Positions 33,636 through 41,418 of a stretch of 52,512 nt of DNA are shown here, one piece after another. Each line of letters starts with the position of its first letter. Within the stretch, counting starts at the first letter, position 1. The position numbers and the translations under genes were made by a program. The stretch is taken from assembly GCA_020848375.1 (NCBI GenBank), contig JADLAF010000063.1, forward strand, positions 1 through 52,512. The letters run 5' to 3'. The notes beneath the pieces were generated by a model. The model searched no databases and had not been told where the DNA came from. It worked only from the letters and a program-made list of their open reading frames with translations. Source of the stretch: Ignavibacteriaceae bacterium. Its GTDB lineage: Bacteria > Bacteroidota > Ignavibacteria > Ignavibacteriales > Ignavibacteriaceae.

Positions 33636-35816
33636 ATGTTAAATCTTAAGTCTCTTAACAAAAATCAAAGAGAAGCAGTTGAATATGTACAGGGACCAGC
33701 GTTAGTAGTTGCCGGAGCCGGCTCAGGGAAAACTAAAGTTCTTACCTATAAAATAGCACATCTTATTGAAAATAATTTTCTTCCGGAAAATATTCTTGCG
33801 CTGACATTTACCAATAAAGCCGCGAAAGAAATGAAAGAGCGGATTCATGGGCTGATCGGGGATAGTTCTCAACAGCTTTGGATGGGGACGTTTCATTCCA
33901 TTTTTGCCAGAATTCTCCGCACTGAAGCTGCTTCCATAGGATATACATCAAACTTTTCGATTTATGACAACGAAGACAGCCACTCTGCCGTGTCTAATAT
34001 CATTGAAGATCTACAACTTAACAGCGATGTAGTTGTTGCCTCAAAGGTGAGAAGACGCATCAGTTATTTAAAGAACCTGATGATATTTCCTGAGGAGTTT
34101 AAGAAAGAACATGTTAAAGGACCAGTTGATGAGCATATAGCTCGTGTGTATGAAGTGTACCAGCAGCGTTTGGTTGAAAACAACGCAATGGATTTTGAAG
34201 ATCTGATTCTTAAGCCGCTTGAACTTTTTCAGAATGACAAGATTCTGAAAAAATACAAGAAAAAGTTTTTATATATATTAGTTGATGAGTTCCAGGATAC
34301 GAACAAAGCACAGTACGAAATACTGAAGCGTCTCTGTTCAAAAGAAGGTCATATTACGGTTGTTGGTGATGATTCGCAGAGTATATACTCCTGGCGGGGC
34401 GCTGAAATAGGCAATATTCTGAGCTTTGAGCAGGACTTTACAAAAGCAAAAGTATTAAAACTTGAACAGAACTACCGTTCAACCCAGTACATACTTAAGG
34501 CAGCAGATTCTGTAATTAAAAGAAACTCACGCCAGATTGAAAAAACACTCTGGACAGAAAACCCCCCGGGTGACCAGCTTTCACTTCTGAAATCTTCTGA
34601 TGAAAAAGAAGAGGCAATCAGAATAGCCAAACTGATTAAGGAAGAAATAACCCGGAATAAGTATGCCCACAGCGATTTTGCAATCCTTTATCGGACGAAC
34701 GCACAGTCCCGCACCTTTGAGGATGTTTTCCGCCGGGAAAGAATTCCTTATGTGATAATTGGTGGAATAGAATTCTACAAGCGGAAAGAAGTAAAGGATT
34801 TAATCGGATATCTTAAAGTTCTGACCAATCCGCGTGATGAAGAAAGTCTGCTCCGCATCATGAACTTCCCGCAGCGCGGTATAGGTATGACCACCATCAA
34901 AAGAATGATCGGTTTTGCCCGCAAACACGAGATCACTCTTTTTGAAACCATGACCCGTGTTTTTGAAGTTATTGATATCAAAGAGCGGATTCAGAAGAAT
35001 GTGAAGAACTTTAAAGGAGTACTCGACAAATATATCATTCTTCGTGAGAAACTTTCGCCGGGTGAACTGATACGTGCGCTCATTGATGAACTGGGAATCG
35101 TCCAAATGTTTAAGGAGGATGCAACCCATGAATCTATGGAGCGTCTGCGCAACGTTGAAGAACTGCTTTCAGCCATAACTGAATACTCAGCAGCCAATCC
35201 GGAATCAACACTTGATGACTATCTGCAGGAAGTGGCTTTAGTAACTGACCTTGAAATGGTTGATGATAAACAGAATGTTGTCAGTTTACTTACTGTTCAC
35301 AGCGCGAAAGGGCTTGAGTTTCCCCTGGTATTTGTAAGCGGACTTGAAGAGGATATTTTCCCTCTATCAAACCGTTTCAGTTCAGAGGCAACGGAAGAAG
35401 AAGAAAGACGGCTCTTTTATGTTGCCATAACAAGAGCGCAACATAAAGTATATCTTTCCCATGCACGCTCCCGATACAGATTTGGTGAGGTTGCTTATCA
35501 GAACCGTTCGAAGTTCATTGATGAAGTTGATCCTGAAACCATAAACTTTGATGATCCGCTCGCCAACAAACGTCTTGAGCGGAAATCCAAAAAGGAACTC
35601 ATGGAGGAAACTTTTGCAACGATGGACTATATTGACCCGATAATCATCAACTCGATGATTAAAATCGGCAGCAAAGTCTATCATGATACCTTTAAGATGG
35701 GCAAGGTAACTCAGATTATAGGGACGGGAGATAATCAGAAGGTTACCGTGCAGTTTGACGGAAATAACATTAAGCATCTGATGCTTAAATATGCAAAATT
35801 AAAAGTGATGCATTAA
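33636..35816 (+). CDS. UvrD/PcrA-type ATP-dependent DNA helicase
   Basis: A 726-residue superfamily 1A 3'-5' helicase. Motif I is VVAGAGSGKTKV, Ia is LALTFTNKAAKEMKERI, II (Walker B) LVDEFQDTN, III VVGDDSQSIYSWRGA, IV LEQNYRSTQYIL, V TVHSAKGLEF and VI LFYVAITRAQ. The C-terminal end has a beta segment near 670-725 (IKIGSKVYHDTFKMGKV ... VQFDGNNIKHLML) like the PcrA Tudor-fold domain that contacts RNA polymerase. Either UvrD or PcrA would be apt. Such proteins act in nucleotide excision repair and in removing RecA or stalled polymerase. A Bacteroidota-type promoter lies upstream and a terminator follows. Confidence 0.95.
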   Translation: MLNLKSLNKNQREAVEYVQGPALVVAGAGSGKTKVLTYKIAHLIENNFLPENILALTFTNKAAKEMKERIHGLIGDSSQQLWMGTFHSIFARILRTEAASIGYTSNFSIYDNEDSHSAVSNIIEDLQLNSDVVVASKVRRRISYLKNLMIFPEEFKKEHVKGPVDEHIARVYEVYQQRLVENNAMDFEDLILKPLELFQNDKILKKYKKKFLYILVDEFQDTNKAQYEILKRLCSKEGHITVVGDDSQSIYSWRGAEIGNILSFEQDFTKAKVLKLEQNYRSTQYILKAADSVIKRNSRQIEKTLWTENPPGDQLSLLKSSDEKEEAIRIAKLIKEEITRNKYAHSDFAILYRTNAQSRTFEDVFRRERIPYVIIGGIEFYKRKEVKDLIGYLKVLTNPRDEESLLRIMNFPQRGIGMTTIKRMIGFARKHEITLFETMTRVFEVIDIKERIQKNVKNFKGVLDKYIILREKLSPGELIRALIDELGIVQMFKEDATHESMERLRNVEELLSAITEYSAANPESTLDDYLQEVALVTDLEMVDDKQNVVSLLTVHSAKGLEFPLVFVSGLEEDIFPLSNRFSSEATEEEERRLFYVAITRAQHKVYLSHARSRYRFGEVAYQNRSKFIDEVDPETINFDDPLANKRLERKSKKELMEETFATMDYIDPIIINSMIKIGSKVYHDTFKMGKVTQIIGTGDNQKVTVQFDGNNIKHLMLKYAKLKVMH

Positions 35817-35821
35817 ATTTG

Positions 35822-35845
35822 AGGCGGGTTCTTCCCGCCTTTTTT
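35822..35845 (+). terminator. Intrinsic terminator after the helicase gene
   Basis: AGGCGGG, loop TTCTT, CCCGCCT followed by a T-run (35840-35845), about 6 bases past the stop. The ribosome-binding site for the next gene (GGAG, 35848-35851) begins right after it. Confidence 0.9.
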
Positions 35846-35856
35846 ATGGAGTTTTG

Positions 35857-37713
35857 ATGACCAGATGTCTGTTAATTTTTATACTATCAGTTTTTTCTTT
35901 TAACCAGGCACAGGAGTTCAGAGGAACCTGGATTGCCCGTAACACACTTTCCTCAAAGGAATCTCTTGCTTACGCAATGGATAGTCTCGCCAAAAATAAT
36001 TTCAACGTTGTATTCATTAACGTCTGGAGCAGAGGATACCCACTCTGGAAAAGTCAGGTATTTAAGAGGGAAACCGGTGTGGAAATTGACCCTGCTTATG
36101 CCGGAAGAGATATTTTAGCCGAAGCGATTGCCGAAGGTCATAAACATGGTCTTCAGGTTGAGGCGTGGTTTGAATATGGGTTCGTGGGAGGATGGACGGG
36201 AAATCAGCCAGCCGGCGGAAAGGGTCCAATCTTTAACATACATCCGGACTGGGTTGCCAAAAAACAAAATGGGGAGGAGATTGACGGAAGTAACTTCTAC
36301 TGGATGGTTCACACCCGTGAAGATGTTCAGAATTTCATAATTGAAATGCTCACTGAGGTTAGCCGTAATTATGACATAGATGGAATTGAACTCGACCGGA
36401 TACGGTATTCAAGCACAGATTATGGTTATGACGGTTACACTGATAGTTTATACCGCTCTGAACATAACAACACCCCTCCGCCTCAGTCGGGATCAGACCC
36501 TGGTTGGATCAGGTGGAGAGCGGATAAACTGAATGATTTTGCCGCACGGTCTTATGATTCGATTAAGTCTGTTTCACGTCATATTAATGTTTCAAATGCT
36601 CCTTCACTTTATAGCTCAAGCTCATATACTGCCTATAACAGTTATTGCCAGGACTGGGTTTGGTGGGTGAATAGTGGAAAAGTTGATAATGTTCAGGTTC
36701 AGTCTTATGTTTCCTCTGCGTCTTCATTTAGTGCTATACTTAATTACATATCAGAATCGCTAATTACCGATAAATCAAAGGTTTATCCTGCTATCGCTAT
36801 AAAACCCAACAGCAGTCAACTTTCCAATTCTGTTATTGAAAATATGATACAAACAACACGGAGCAAGGGGTTTAAGGGTAATGCTATCTGGTATTATACT
36901 GATTTAATCGGAATATTTCCTTTCTTAAAGGGCTCCCTTTATCAGGACAAGTCTCATGTGCCCCATTCTCCTGCAGACTGGCGGGAGCATTATGCAGTTA
37001 TTAATCATTCGGATACAGCATCAGTGGTTAAAACAGGAGCATGGTACAGTAACGGATTAACCGGAAATCAGGGTTATTCTCTTTCGGCAAACGCGGGTGC
37101 CCCGGCATCAATAGAGTATTATGCGGATATTCAATATTCGGGTTATTATGATATTTATGCATTTAATGTAACAGCCACCAACAGGACTGACTCAGCACGG
37201 GCTGTGTTAACTGACTCAGCCGGCCTGAGTACTGAATATTTTATTCCTCAGAATAATCCTCAATTTAAAAGATGGTACAAAGTAGGAACCATTTTTCTCG
37301 ATAACGGCAGGAAAAGAATTCTCAAATTGGATAACTCTAATATGCAAATCGGTGAGATTATGAATGCTGATGCGGTTTATTATAAGCTTAACCGGTTGCT
37401 TTCACCCGATGTAACAACCGGCATTGAGGATAAAAAAAAAGATAAATCTGAATTAAATTTCAAAATAGGTGCATACCCTAACCCTTTTAATTCAGCAACA
37501 AAACTGCGTTTTCAGCTACCAAAAGCTACAGATTTCCGGCTCAAGATTTTTGATATTCTGGGAAACACCGTCAGTCACTCAACTCATCTGAACAGTGAGG
37601 CGGGCGAGCGGGAACTCTCCCTGTCACTCAGTAACCTAAGCAGTGGCATATATTTTGCTAATATCAGGCAGGAAAATTTTTCACAATCAGTCAAGTTAAT
37701 CTTGCAGAAATAA
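35857..37713 (+). CDS. T9SS-sorted family 10-like glycosyl hydrolase (GHL10/DUF187) with golvesin-like domain
   Basis: A 618-residue secreted protein. The ATG at 35857 has GGAG ahead of it; the frame reaches one codon back to a TTG. A signal peptide ends NQAQ. Residues about 20-370 are a glycoside-hydrolase-like TIM barrel of the GHL10/DUF187 type: EFRGTWIARNTLSSKESLAY, NVVFINVWSRGYPLW, VEAWFEYGFVGGW, DGIELDRIRYSS. Residues about 380-510 look like a golvesin C-terminal-like beta sandwich (YADIQYSGYYDIYAFNVTAT). The C-terminal 75 residues form a T9SS type A domain (YPNPFNSATKLRFQLPKA ... GIYFANI). Family members are thought to act on envelope or extracellular glycans; the substrate is not known. 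Confidence 0.85.
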   Translation: MTRCLLIFILSVFSFNQAQEFRGTWIARNTLSSKESLAYAMDSLAKNNFNVVFINVWSRGYPLWKSQVFKRETGVEIDPAYAGRDILAEAIAEGHKHGLQVEAWFEYGFVGGWTGNQPAGGKGPIFNIHPDWVAKKQNGEEIDGSNFYWMVHTREDVQNFIIEMLTEVSRNYDIDGIELDRIRYSSTDYGYDGYTDSLYRSEHNNTPPPQSGSDPGWIRWRADKLNDFAARSYDSIKSVSRHINVSNAPSLYSSSSYTAYNSYCQDWVWWVNSGKVDNVQVQSYVSSASSFSAILNYISESLITDKSKVYPAIAIKPNSSQLSNSVIENMIQTTRSKGFKGNAIWYYTDLIGIFPFLKGSLYQDKSHVPHSPADWREHYAVINHSDTASVVKTGAWYSNGLTGNQGYSLSANAGAPASIEYYADIQYSGYYDIYAFNVTATNRTDSARAVLTDSAGLSTEYFIPQNNPQFKRWYKVGTIFLDNGRKRILKLDNSNMQIGEIMNADAVYYKLNRLLSPDVTTGIEDKKKDKSELNFKIGAYPNPFNSATKLRFQLPKATDFRLKIFDILGNTVSHSTHLNSEAGERELSLSLSNLSSGIYFANIRQENFSQSVKLILQK

Positions 37714-37736
37714 GAAAGTAAACGGAGAAAAAAAAG

Positions 37737-39104
37737 ATGAGCGCCCAGAAACGACTTGCGATACTTGTAGGCGGAGGTCCGGCACCAGGTATAAATAGTG
37801 TAATCGGCGCAGCTACCATACGTGCAGCCATTGAGGGAATTGAAGTTATTGGTATCAGAGATGGTTTTCAATGGATAATGGAAGGTGATATTTCACACGT
37901 TAAAGAACTGACTATCCAAAACGTTTCCCGGATTCACTTCAGAGGTGGTTCTTATATCGGAATCTCTCGTGCAAACCCTACTAAAAACCCAAAGCACCTT
38001 GAAAACACGGTAACCTCACTGCTACGGCTCAATGTTGATAAACTGATCACCATCGGCGGTGATGACACCGCATTCAGTGCCATGAAAGTTGAAGAGATGG
38101 CAAACGGAAGAATTAGGGTAGTACATGTACCTAAGACCATTGATAACGATCTTGATCTGCCCTTAGGAATACCTACCTTCGGATTTCAAACGGCGCGTCA
38201 TCTTGGTGTTGAAATTGTAAAAAGTCTGATGGTTGATGCCCAGACAACAAGCCGCTGGTATTTTGTGGTAACCATGGGCAGAAAAGCCGGTCACTTGGCA
38301 TTGGGTATAGGTAAAGCAACAGGAGCAACACTTACCCTTATACCGGAAGAGTTTCCGGAAGGAGTCAGCAAACTTTCTCACGTGGTTGATATCTTGGCCG
38401 GAGCAATAATCAAGCGGCAAAGCTATGGTAAAACCGATGGTGTGGCTGTTCTCGCGGAAGGATTGGTAGAACATCTTGATCCCAAAGACCTTGATGATCT
38501 GGTCAATATTGAGAGGGACGCACATGATAATATCAGAATTGCAGAAATCAATTTTGGTGAAATTCTTAAATCCAAGGTTCAGAAAAGACTAAAGGATTTC
38601 AACATAAAAGTGACAATTGTAGCCAAAAATATAGGTTATGAGCTACGCTGTTCCGATCCGATCCCTTACGATATGGAATATACCCGTGATTTAGGGTTTT
38701 CTGCCTCCCAGTTTATTCTTGGCGGCGGTAATGCAGCGATGGTTTCCATCCAGAGCGGTCATTTTGTACCTCTTTATTTTACTGAAATTCTTGATCCTAA
38801 AACAAAGAAAACCAAGGTGAGGATGGTAGATACCACATCTGAATCATTCTACATTGCCCGGCGCTATATGCTACGGTTAAATGAAGGGGATTTTGAGGAT
38901 CCGCATGAACTGGCAAAATTTGCCGCCACATGCGGACTTTCTCTTGAGAAGTTCAGAGAACAGTTCTATTATCTCATTGAGGACGATATGCTCTATAGGC
39001 ACATGAAAGACGGTAATATCAAAATGAGAGGCACGGAAACGAACCTGGCCCACCAGTCCCACCCATACGGTGCAGACGATGATGAACATCCGATGAATAT
39101 GTAA
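37737..39104 (+). CDS. pfp: Diphosphate-type 6-phosphofructokinase (PPi-dependent)
   Basis: A 455-residue phosphofructokinase. GGGPAPGINS (residues 12-21) and GSYIGISRAN, then GGDDTAFSA (from residue 107) and PKTIDNDLDLP (from 132) line the phosphoryl-donor site. In the ATP-dependent E. coli enzyme the matching residues are Gly104 (GGDGS) and Gly124 (PGTIDND); the Asp and Lys here (GGDD and PKTIDND) are the residues associated with PPi-dependent enzymes. The Asp and TIDND Asp catalytic set, TMGRKAGHLALGIG and PEEFPEG for sugar binding are intact. It should catalyse reversible fructose-6-P + PPi to fructose-1,6-bisP + Pi, saving ATP. Intrinsic terminator follows. Confidence 0.88.
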   Translation: MSAQKRLAILVGGGPAPGINSVIGAATIRAAIEGIEVIGIRDGFQWIMEGDISHVKELTIQNVSRIHFRGGSYIGISRANPTKNPKHLENTVTSLLRLNVDKLITIGGDDTAFSAMKVEEMANGRIRVVHVPKTIDNDLDLPLGIPTFGFQTARHLGVEIVKSLMVDAQTTSRWYFVVTMGRKAGHLALGIGKATGATLTLIPEEFPEGVSKLSHVVDILAGAIIKRQSYGKTDGVAVLAEGLVEHLDPKDLDDLVNIERDAHDNIRIAEINFGEILKSKVQKRLKDFNIKVTIVAKNIGYELRCSDPIPYDMEYTRDLGFSASQFILGGGNAAMVSIQSGHFVPLYFTEILDPKTKKTKVRMVDTTSESFYIARRYMLRLNEGDFEDPHELAKFAATCGLSLEKFREQFYYLIEDDMLYRHMKDGNIKMRGTETNLAHQSHPYGADDDEHPMNM

Positions 39105-39108
39105 GATT

Positions 39109-39139
39109 AAAAGCTGTCAGCAGAATGACAGCTTTTTTC
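39109..39139. terminator. Intrinsic terminator between pfp and the small membrane gene (shared)
   Basis: AAAAGCTGTCA, loop GCAGAA, TGACAGCTTTTTT: an 11-bp perfect stem starting 5 bases after the pfp stop with a T-run on the plus strand. It starts with an A-run, so it could also end the transcript of the convergent 34-residue membrane gene (stop at 39145). Confidence 0.93.
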
Positions 39140-39144
39140 TTGGC

Positions 39145-39249
39145 TCAGGTTTTTCTTTTATCCGCCAATATCTTCCCGAACGTAAAAACAAGAATTGACA
39201 GGATAATCAGCCATGCTGTTGTAAGGAATAATATTCCTCCGGTACTCAT
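39145..39249 (-). CDS. 34-residue single-pass membrane protein
   Basis: A short gene read on the minus strand from ATG at 39249 to TGA at 39145-39147. It is well supported: AGGAG (39255-39259) sits five bases ahead of the ATG, the product is almost entirely one membrane helix (ILFLTTAWLIILSILVFTFG) with a charged C-terminal tail (ADKRKT), and a shared terminator lies just beyond its stop. Its shape resembles the very small accessory subunits encoded beside some sodium-coupled transporters, but no transporter is next to it, so this is a suggestion only. A 16-bp palindrome lies about 50 bases upstream. Confidence 0.7.
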   Translation of the reverse strand: MSTGGILFLTTAWLIILSILVFTFGKILADKRKT

Positions 39250-39301
39250 TTGGTCTCCTAAACTACTTTTAATGTAAAAATACGTCAAATCACTCTTAAA
39301 T

Positions 39302-39317
39302 TCAAAGAATTCTTTGA
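39302..39317. promoter_or_regulatory. 16-bp palindrome in the divergent spacer (possible operator)
   Basis: TCAAAGAATTCTTTGA is perfectly self-complementary. It lies 53 bases upstream of the small membrane gene (minus) and 56 bases upstream of the first gene of the long plus-strand run at 39373, a place suited to a dimeric regulator acting on one or both. No promoter boxes can be set with confidence here. Confidence 0.45.
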
Positions 39318-39372
39318 TTTATGGGGGTATATAGATATTTTTGTTCTGCATTTTTTAACCTTATGGAGATAC

Positions 39373-40038
39373 ATGAGAGCCAGTCTTGTTCTTCTCTTTT
39401 TCGTGTGTACCGTATTTTCCGTCCAGGGTTTTCAGCAGGATTCCGCGCTTTATAAGAAGAATCCTAATTATTCCCTCGAATCTGAATTTTATAGGATTTA
39501 TAAGAAAAAACAGGCGGATGTTGTATTTCTCGGTAATTCCATAACCAAGGGAGTCAGTTGGTCAGAACTGCTCGGGCGGGAGAACGTTGTCGGACGGGGC
39601 ATTCCAAGTGATGTTATTGAGGGATTTCTGTCCCGTTTAGAATCTGTCATTAATCTCCGTCCAAAAATTGTTTTCATTATGGGAGGGATAAATGATATTT
39701 ATAACTGGGTTCCGGTTGACACTATTTCTGCGCAGTATATCCAGCTTGTTACAGAATTAAGAGAAAAGGGAATAAGAGTAGTGGTTCAGTCCACGCTTTA
39801 TGTTTCTCCTCGATGGCCAAACTCGGCGGACAGGAACCGTGAAGTTGAAAAATTAAACAGCACTATGCAAAGCTGGTGTAAACAGAATGGGTTGGAATTC
39901 CTGGATCTTAATCCTGATCTTTCTAAAAATAAATTCCTCAGAGATGAACTTACTTATGACGGAATACATCTAAAGGCGGAAGGATATAGATTGTGGGGCA
40001 GAGAAATTGAAAAATTACTAATTAAATACGGTTATTAA
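39373..40038 (+). CDS. Secreted SGNH/GDSL-family hydrolase
   Basis: A 221-residue secreted SGNH hydrolase. The signal peptide ends near VQGFQ. Block I is VVFLGNSITKG (Ser56; GNSIT in place of GDS), block II GRGIPSDVIEG with the conserved Gly, block III IIMGGINDIY with the Asn, and block V TYDGIHLKAEGYRLW with Asp196 and His199. Full catalytic residues suggest an active esterase. Relatives remove O-acetyl groups from sugars such as sialic acid or cleave other esters. It is first in a run with a second SGNH protein, an acyl-AMP ligase, a carrier protein and an MBOAT, where it may remove or edit the acyl groups that the rest adds. Confidence 0.86.
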   Translation: MRASLVLLFFVCTVFSVQGFQQDSALYKKNPNYSLESEFYRIYKKKQADVVFLGNSITKGVSWSELLGRENVVGRGIPSDVIEGFLSRLESVINLRPKIVFIMGGINDIYNWVPVDTISAQYIQLVTELREKGIRVVVQSTLYVSPRWPNSADRNREVEKLNSTMQSWCKQNGLEFLDLNPDLSKNKFLRDELTYDGIHLKAEGYRLWGREIEKLLIKYGY

Positions 40039-40050
40039 GGAAGAGTTCAC

Positions 40051-41409
40051 ATGGTCGCAACTAACAATAATTCATTTAAGCCATTTTTTTTGGTACTGAT
40101 GGCTGTGACGGTAGTTCTGTTCACACAGTATATCCCTGAGGGGACTAAAATTTTCTTCTACGAAACAAAAGAGGTAGATTTTTTCAGTGATGTCCGTATT
40201 GATGAAGAAGAGACATCCCGGTTACAGGTGAAAAATCCCGAGGTCTTGACGGCTGGTTTCGCCTCATTATTTTCCCGAGGTGCGGGCAGCTCATTTCTGA
40301 ACACCCTTGCATATTTCCCCCCGGCTGAAAAAATCAGCGGTAATACCCAGATGCTTAAAAAGTTTGCAGACGCACTCGGACAGTCAAAAACAAAAAAAAT
40401 CCGCATTGCTCACTTTGGTGATTCCGGGATCGAAGGTGATTTGATTACGGCAGACATCCGTAAAAATCTGCAGAGCAAATATGGAGGTCACGGGGTTGGC
40501 TTTGTTGCAATCAACTCAATGGATATTGCATTCAGAACCACCACCAAACTTTCATATTCAGACAACTGGAAATTTGGCTCAATCTTTGGACAGAATCCTG
40601 AGAAACTTCCGGTCGGATTGAATGGTGCTGTTTCATATACAAGCGGCGGATCATGGGTAAAGTATGAGGTAACCAATCTTTATGGCATTAAACATTTCAC
40701 CAATGCGAAACTCTATTATCAGTCTGATGCAGGCGGTCAGATAACTGTTTCTGTTAACAACGGCACAGCGAAATCTTTCACTCTGAAAGGATCGAAAAAG
40801 ATTGAGGAACTTGATTTTAGTCTCAGCGGGCGGAACAAAAGTCTTAATATTACTGTACCGAACGGAACAAAGGGTAATTTTTACGGTGTAAGTTTTGAGG
40901 AAAATACCGGTATATATGTTGACAATTTTCCTCTGAGAGGTAATTCCGGGATATCGCTCCGTGACGTTCCTGAAACGATGTTTAAGGACTTCTCTAAACA
41001 TCTTGATTACGATCTGATTGTTCTTAACTTTGGTCTGAATATGCTTGATCAGGATACGAAAGACTTATCTTGGTATATAACTGCAATGAACAAGAATATT
41101 GCAACCTTGAAATCAGCATTCCCTGAGGCCGGCATTCTTGTGATCGGAGTTCAGGATAAAGCAATAAAAAAAGGGTCAAAATTTATAACAGATCCGGCAG
41201 TATTAAAAGTGCTTGCGGCTCAAAAGAAAATCGCTGAAGAGTCAAATGTTGCATTCTGGAGTCTTTATGAAGCTATGGGGGGAGAAGGTGCAATGGCTAA
41301 ATGGGTAGCAGAAAACAAGGCATCAAAGGATTATACACATTTAAATACTGAAGGTGCAAGAGAAGTAGCCACTCTGCTTTCCGATGCCTTAAATGAATTA
41401 AATAAATAA
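40051..41409 (+). CDS. Membrane-anchored SGNH-like acyltransferase/esterase partner of an MBOAT
   Basis: A 452-residue protein with an N-terminal membrane anchor (residues about 9-27) and a large outer part. Within it SGNH blocks are visible: RIAHFGDSGIEGD with Ser125, GHGVGFVAI with the Gly, VLNFGLNML with the Asn, and DYTHLNTEG with Asp427 and His430. A beta-rich stretch interrupts the fold at about 200-290, as seen in sugar-binding inserts of some such proteins. Membrane-tethered SGNH proteins work with MBOATs in several known systems (AlgX/AlgJ with AlgI, PatB with PatA, DltD with DltB), where they finish the transfer of an acyl group outside the membrane. It is twelve bases after the first SGNH gene and precedes the acyl ligase. 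Confidence 0.75.
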   Translation: MVATNNNSFKPFFLVLMAVTVVLFTQYIPEGTKIFFYETKEVDFFSDVRIDEEETSRLQVKNPEVLTAGFASLFSRGAGSSFLNTLAYFPPAEKISGNTQMLKKFADALGQSKTKKIRIAHFGDSGIEGDLITADIRKNLQSKYGGHGVGFVAINSMDIAFRTTTKLSYSDNWKFGSIFGQNPEKLPVGLNGAVSYTSGGSWVKYEVTNLYGIKHFTNAKLYYQSDAGGQITVSVNNGTAKSFTLKGSKKIEELDFSLSGRNKSLNITVPNGTKGNFYGVSFEENTGIYVDNFPLRGNSGISLRDVPETMFKDFSKHLDYDLIVLNFGLNMLDQDTKDLSWYITAMNKNIATLKSAFPEAGILVIGVQDKAIKKGSKFITDPAVLKVLAAQKKIAEESNVAFWSLYEAMGGEGAMAKWVAENKASKDYTHLNTEGAREVATLLSDALNELNK

Positions 41410-41418
41410 CACGATATT

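Noticed and set aside
37644..37659. A sigma-54-like -24/-12 sequence (TGGCATATATTTTGCT) just upstream of pfp
   Set aside because: It lies inside the codons for GIYFA, a conserved part of the T9SS sorting domain, so the match is best explained by protein sequence.
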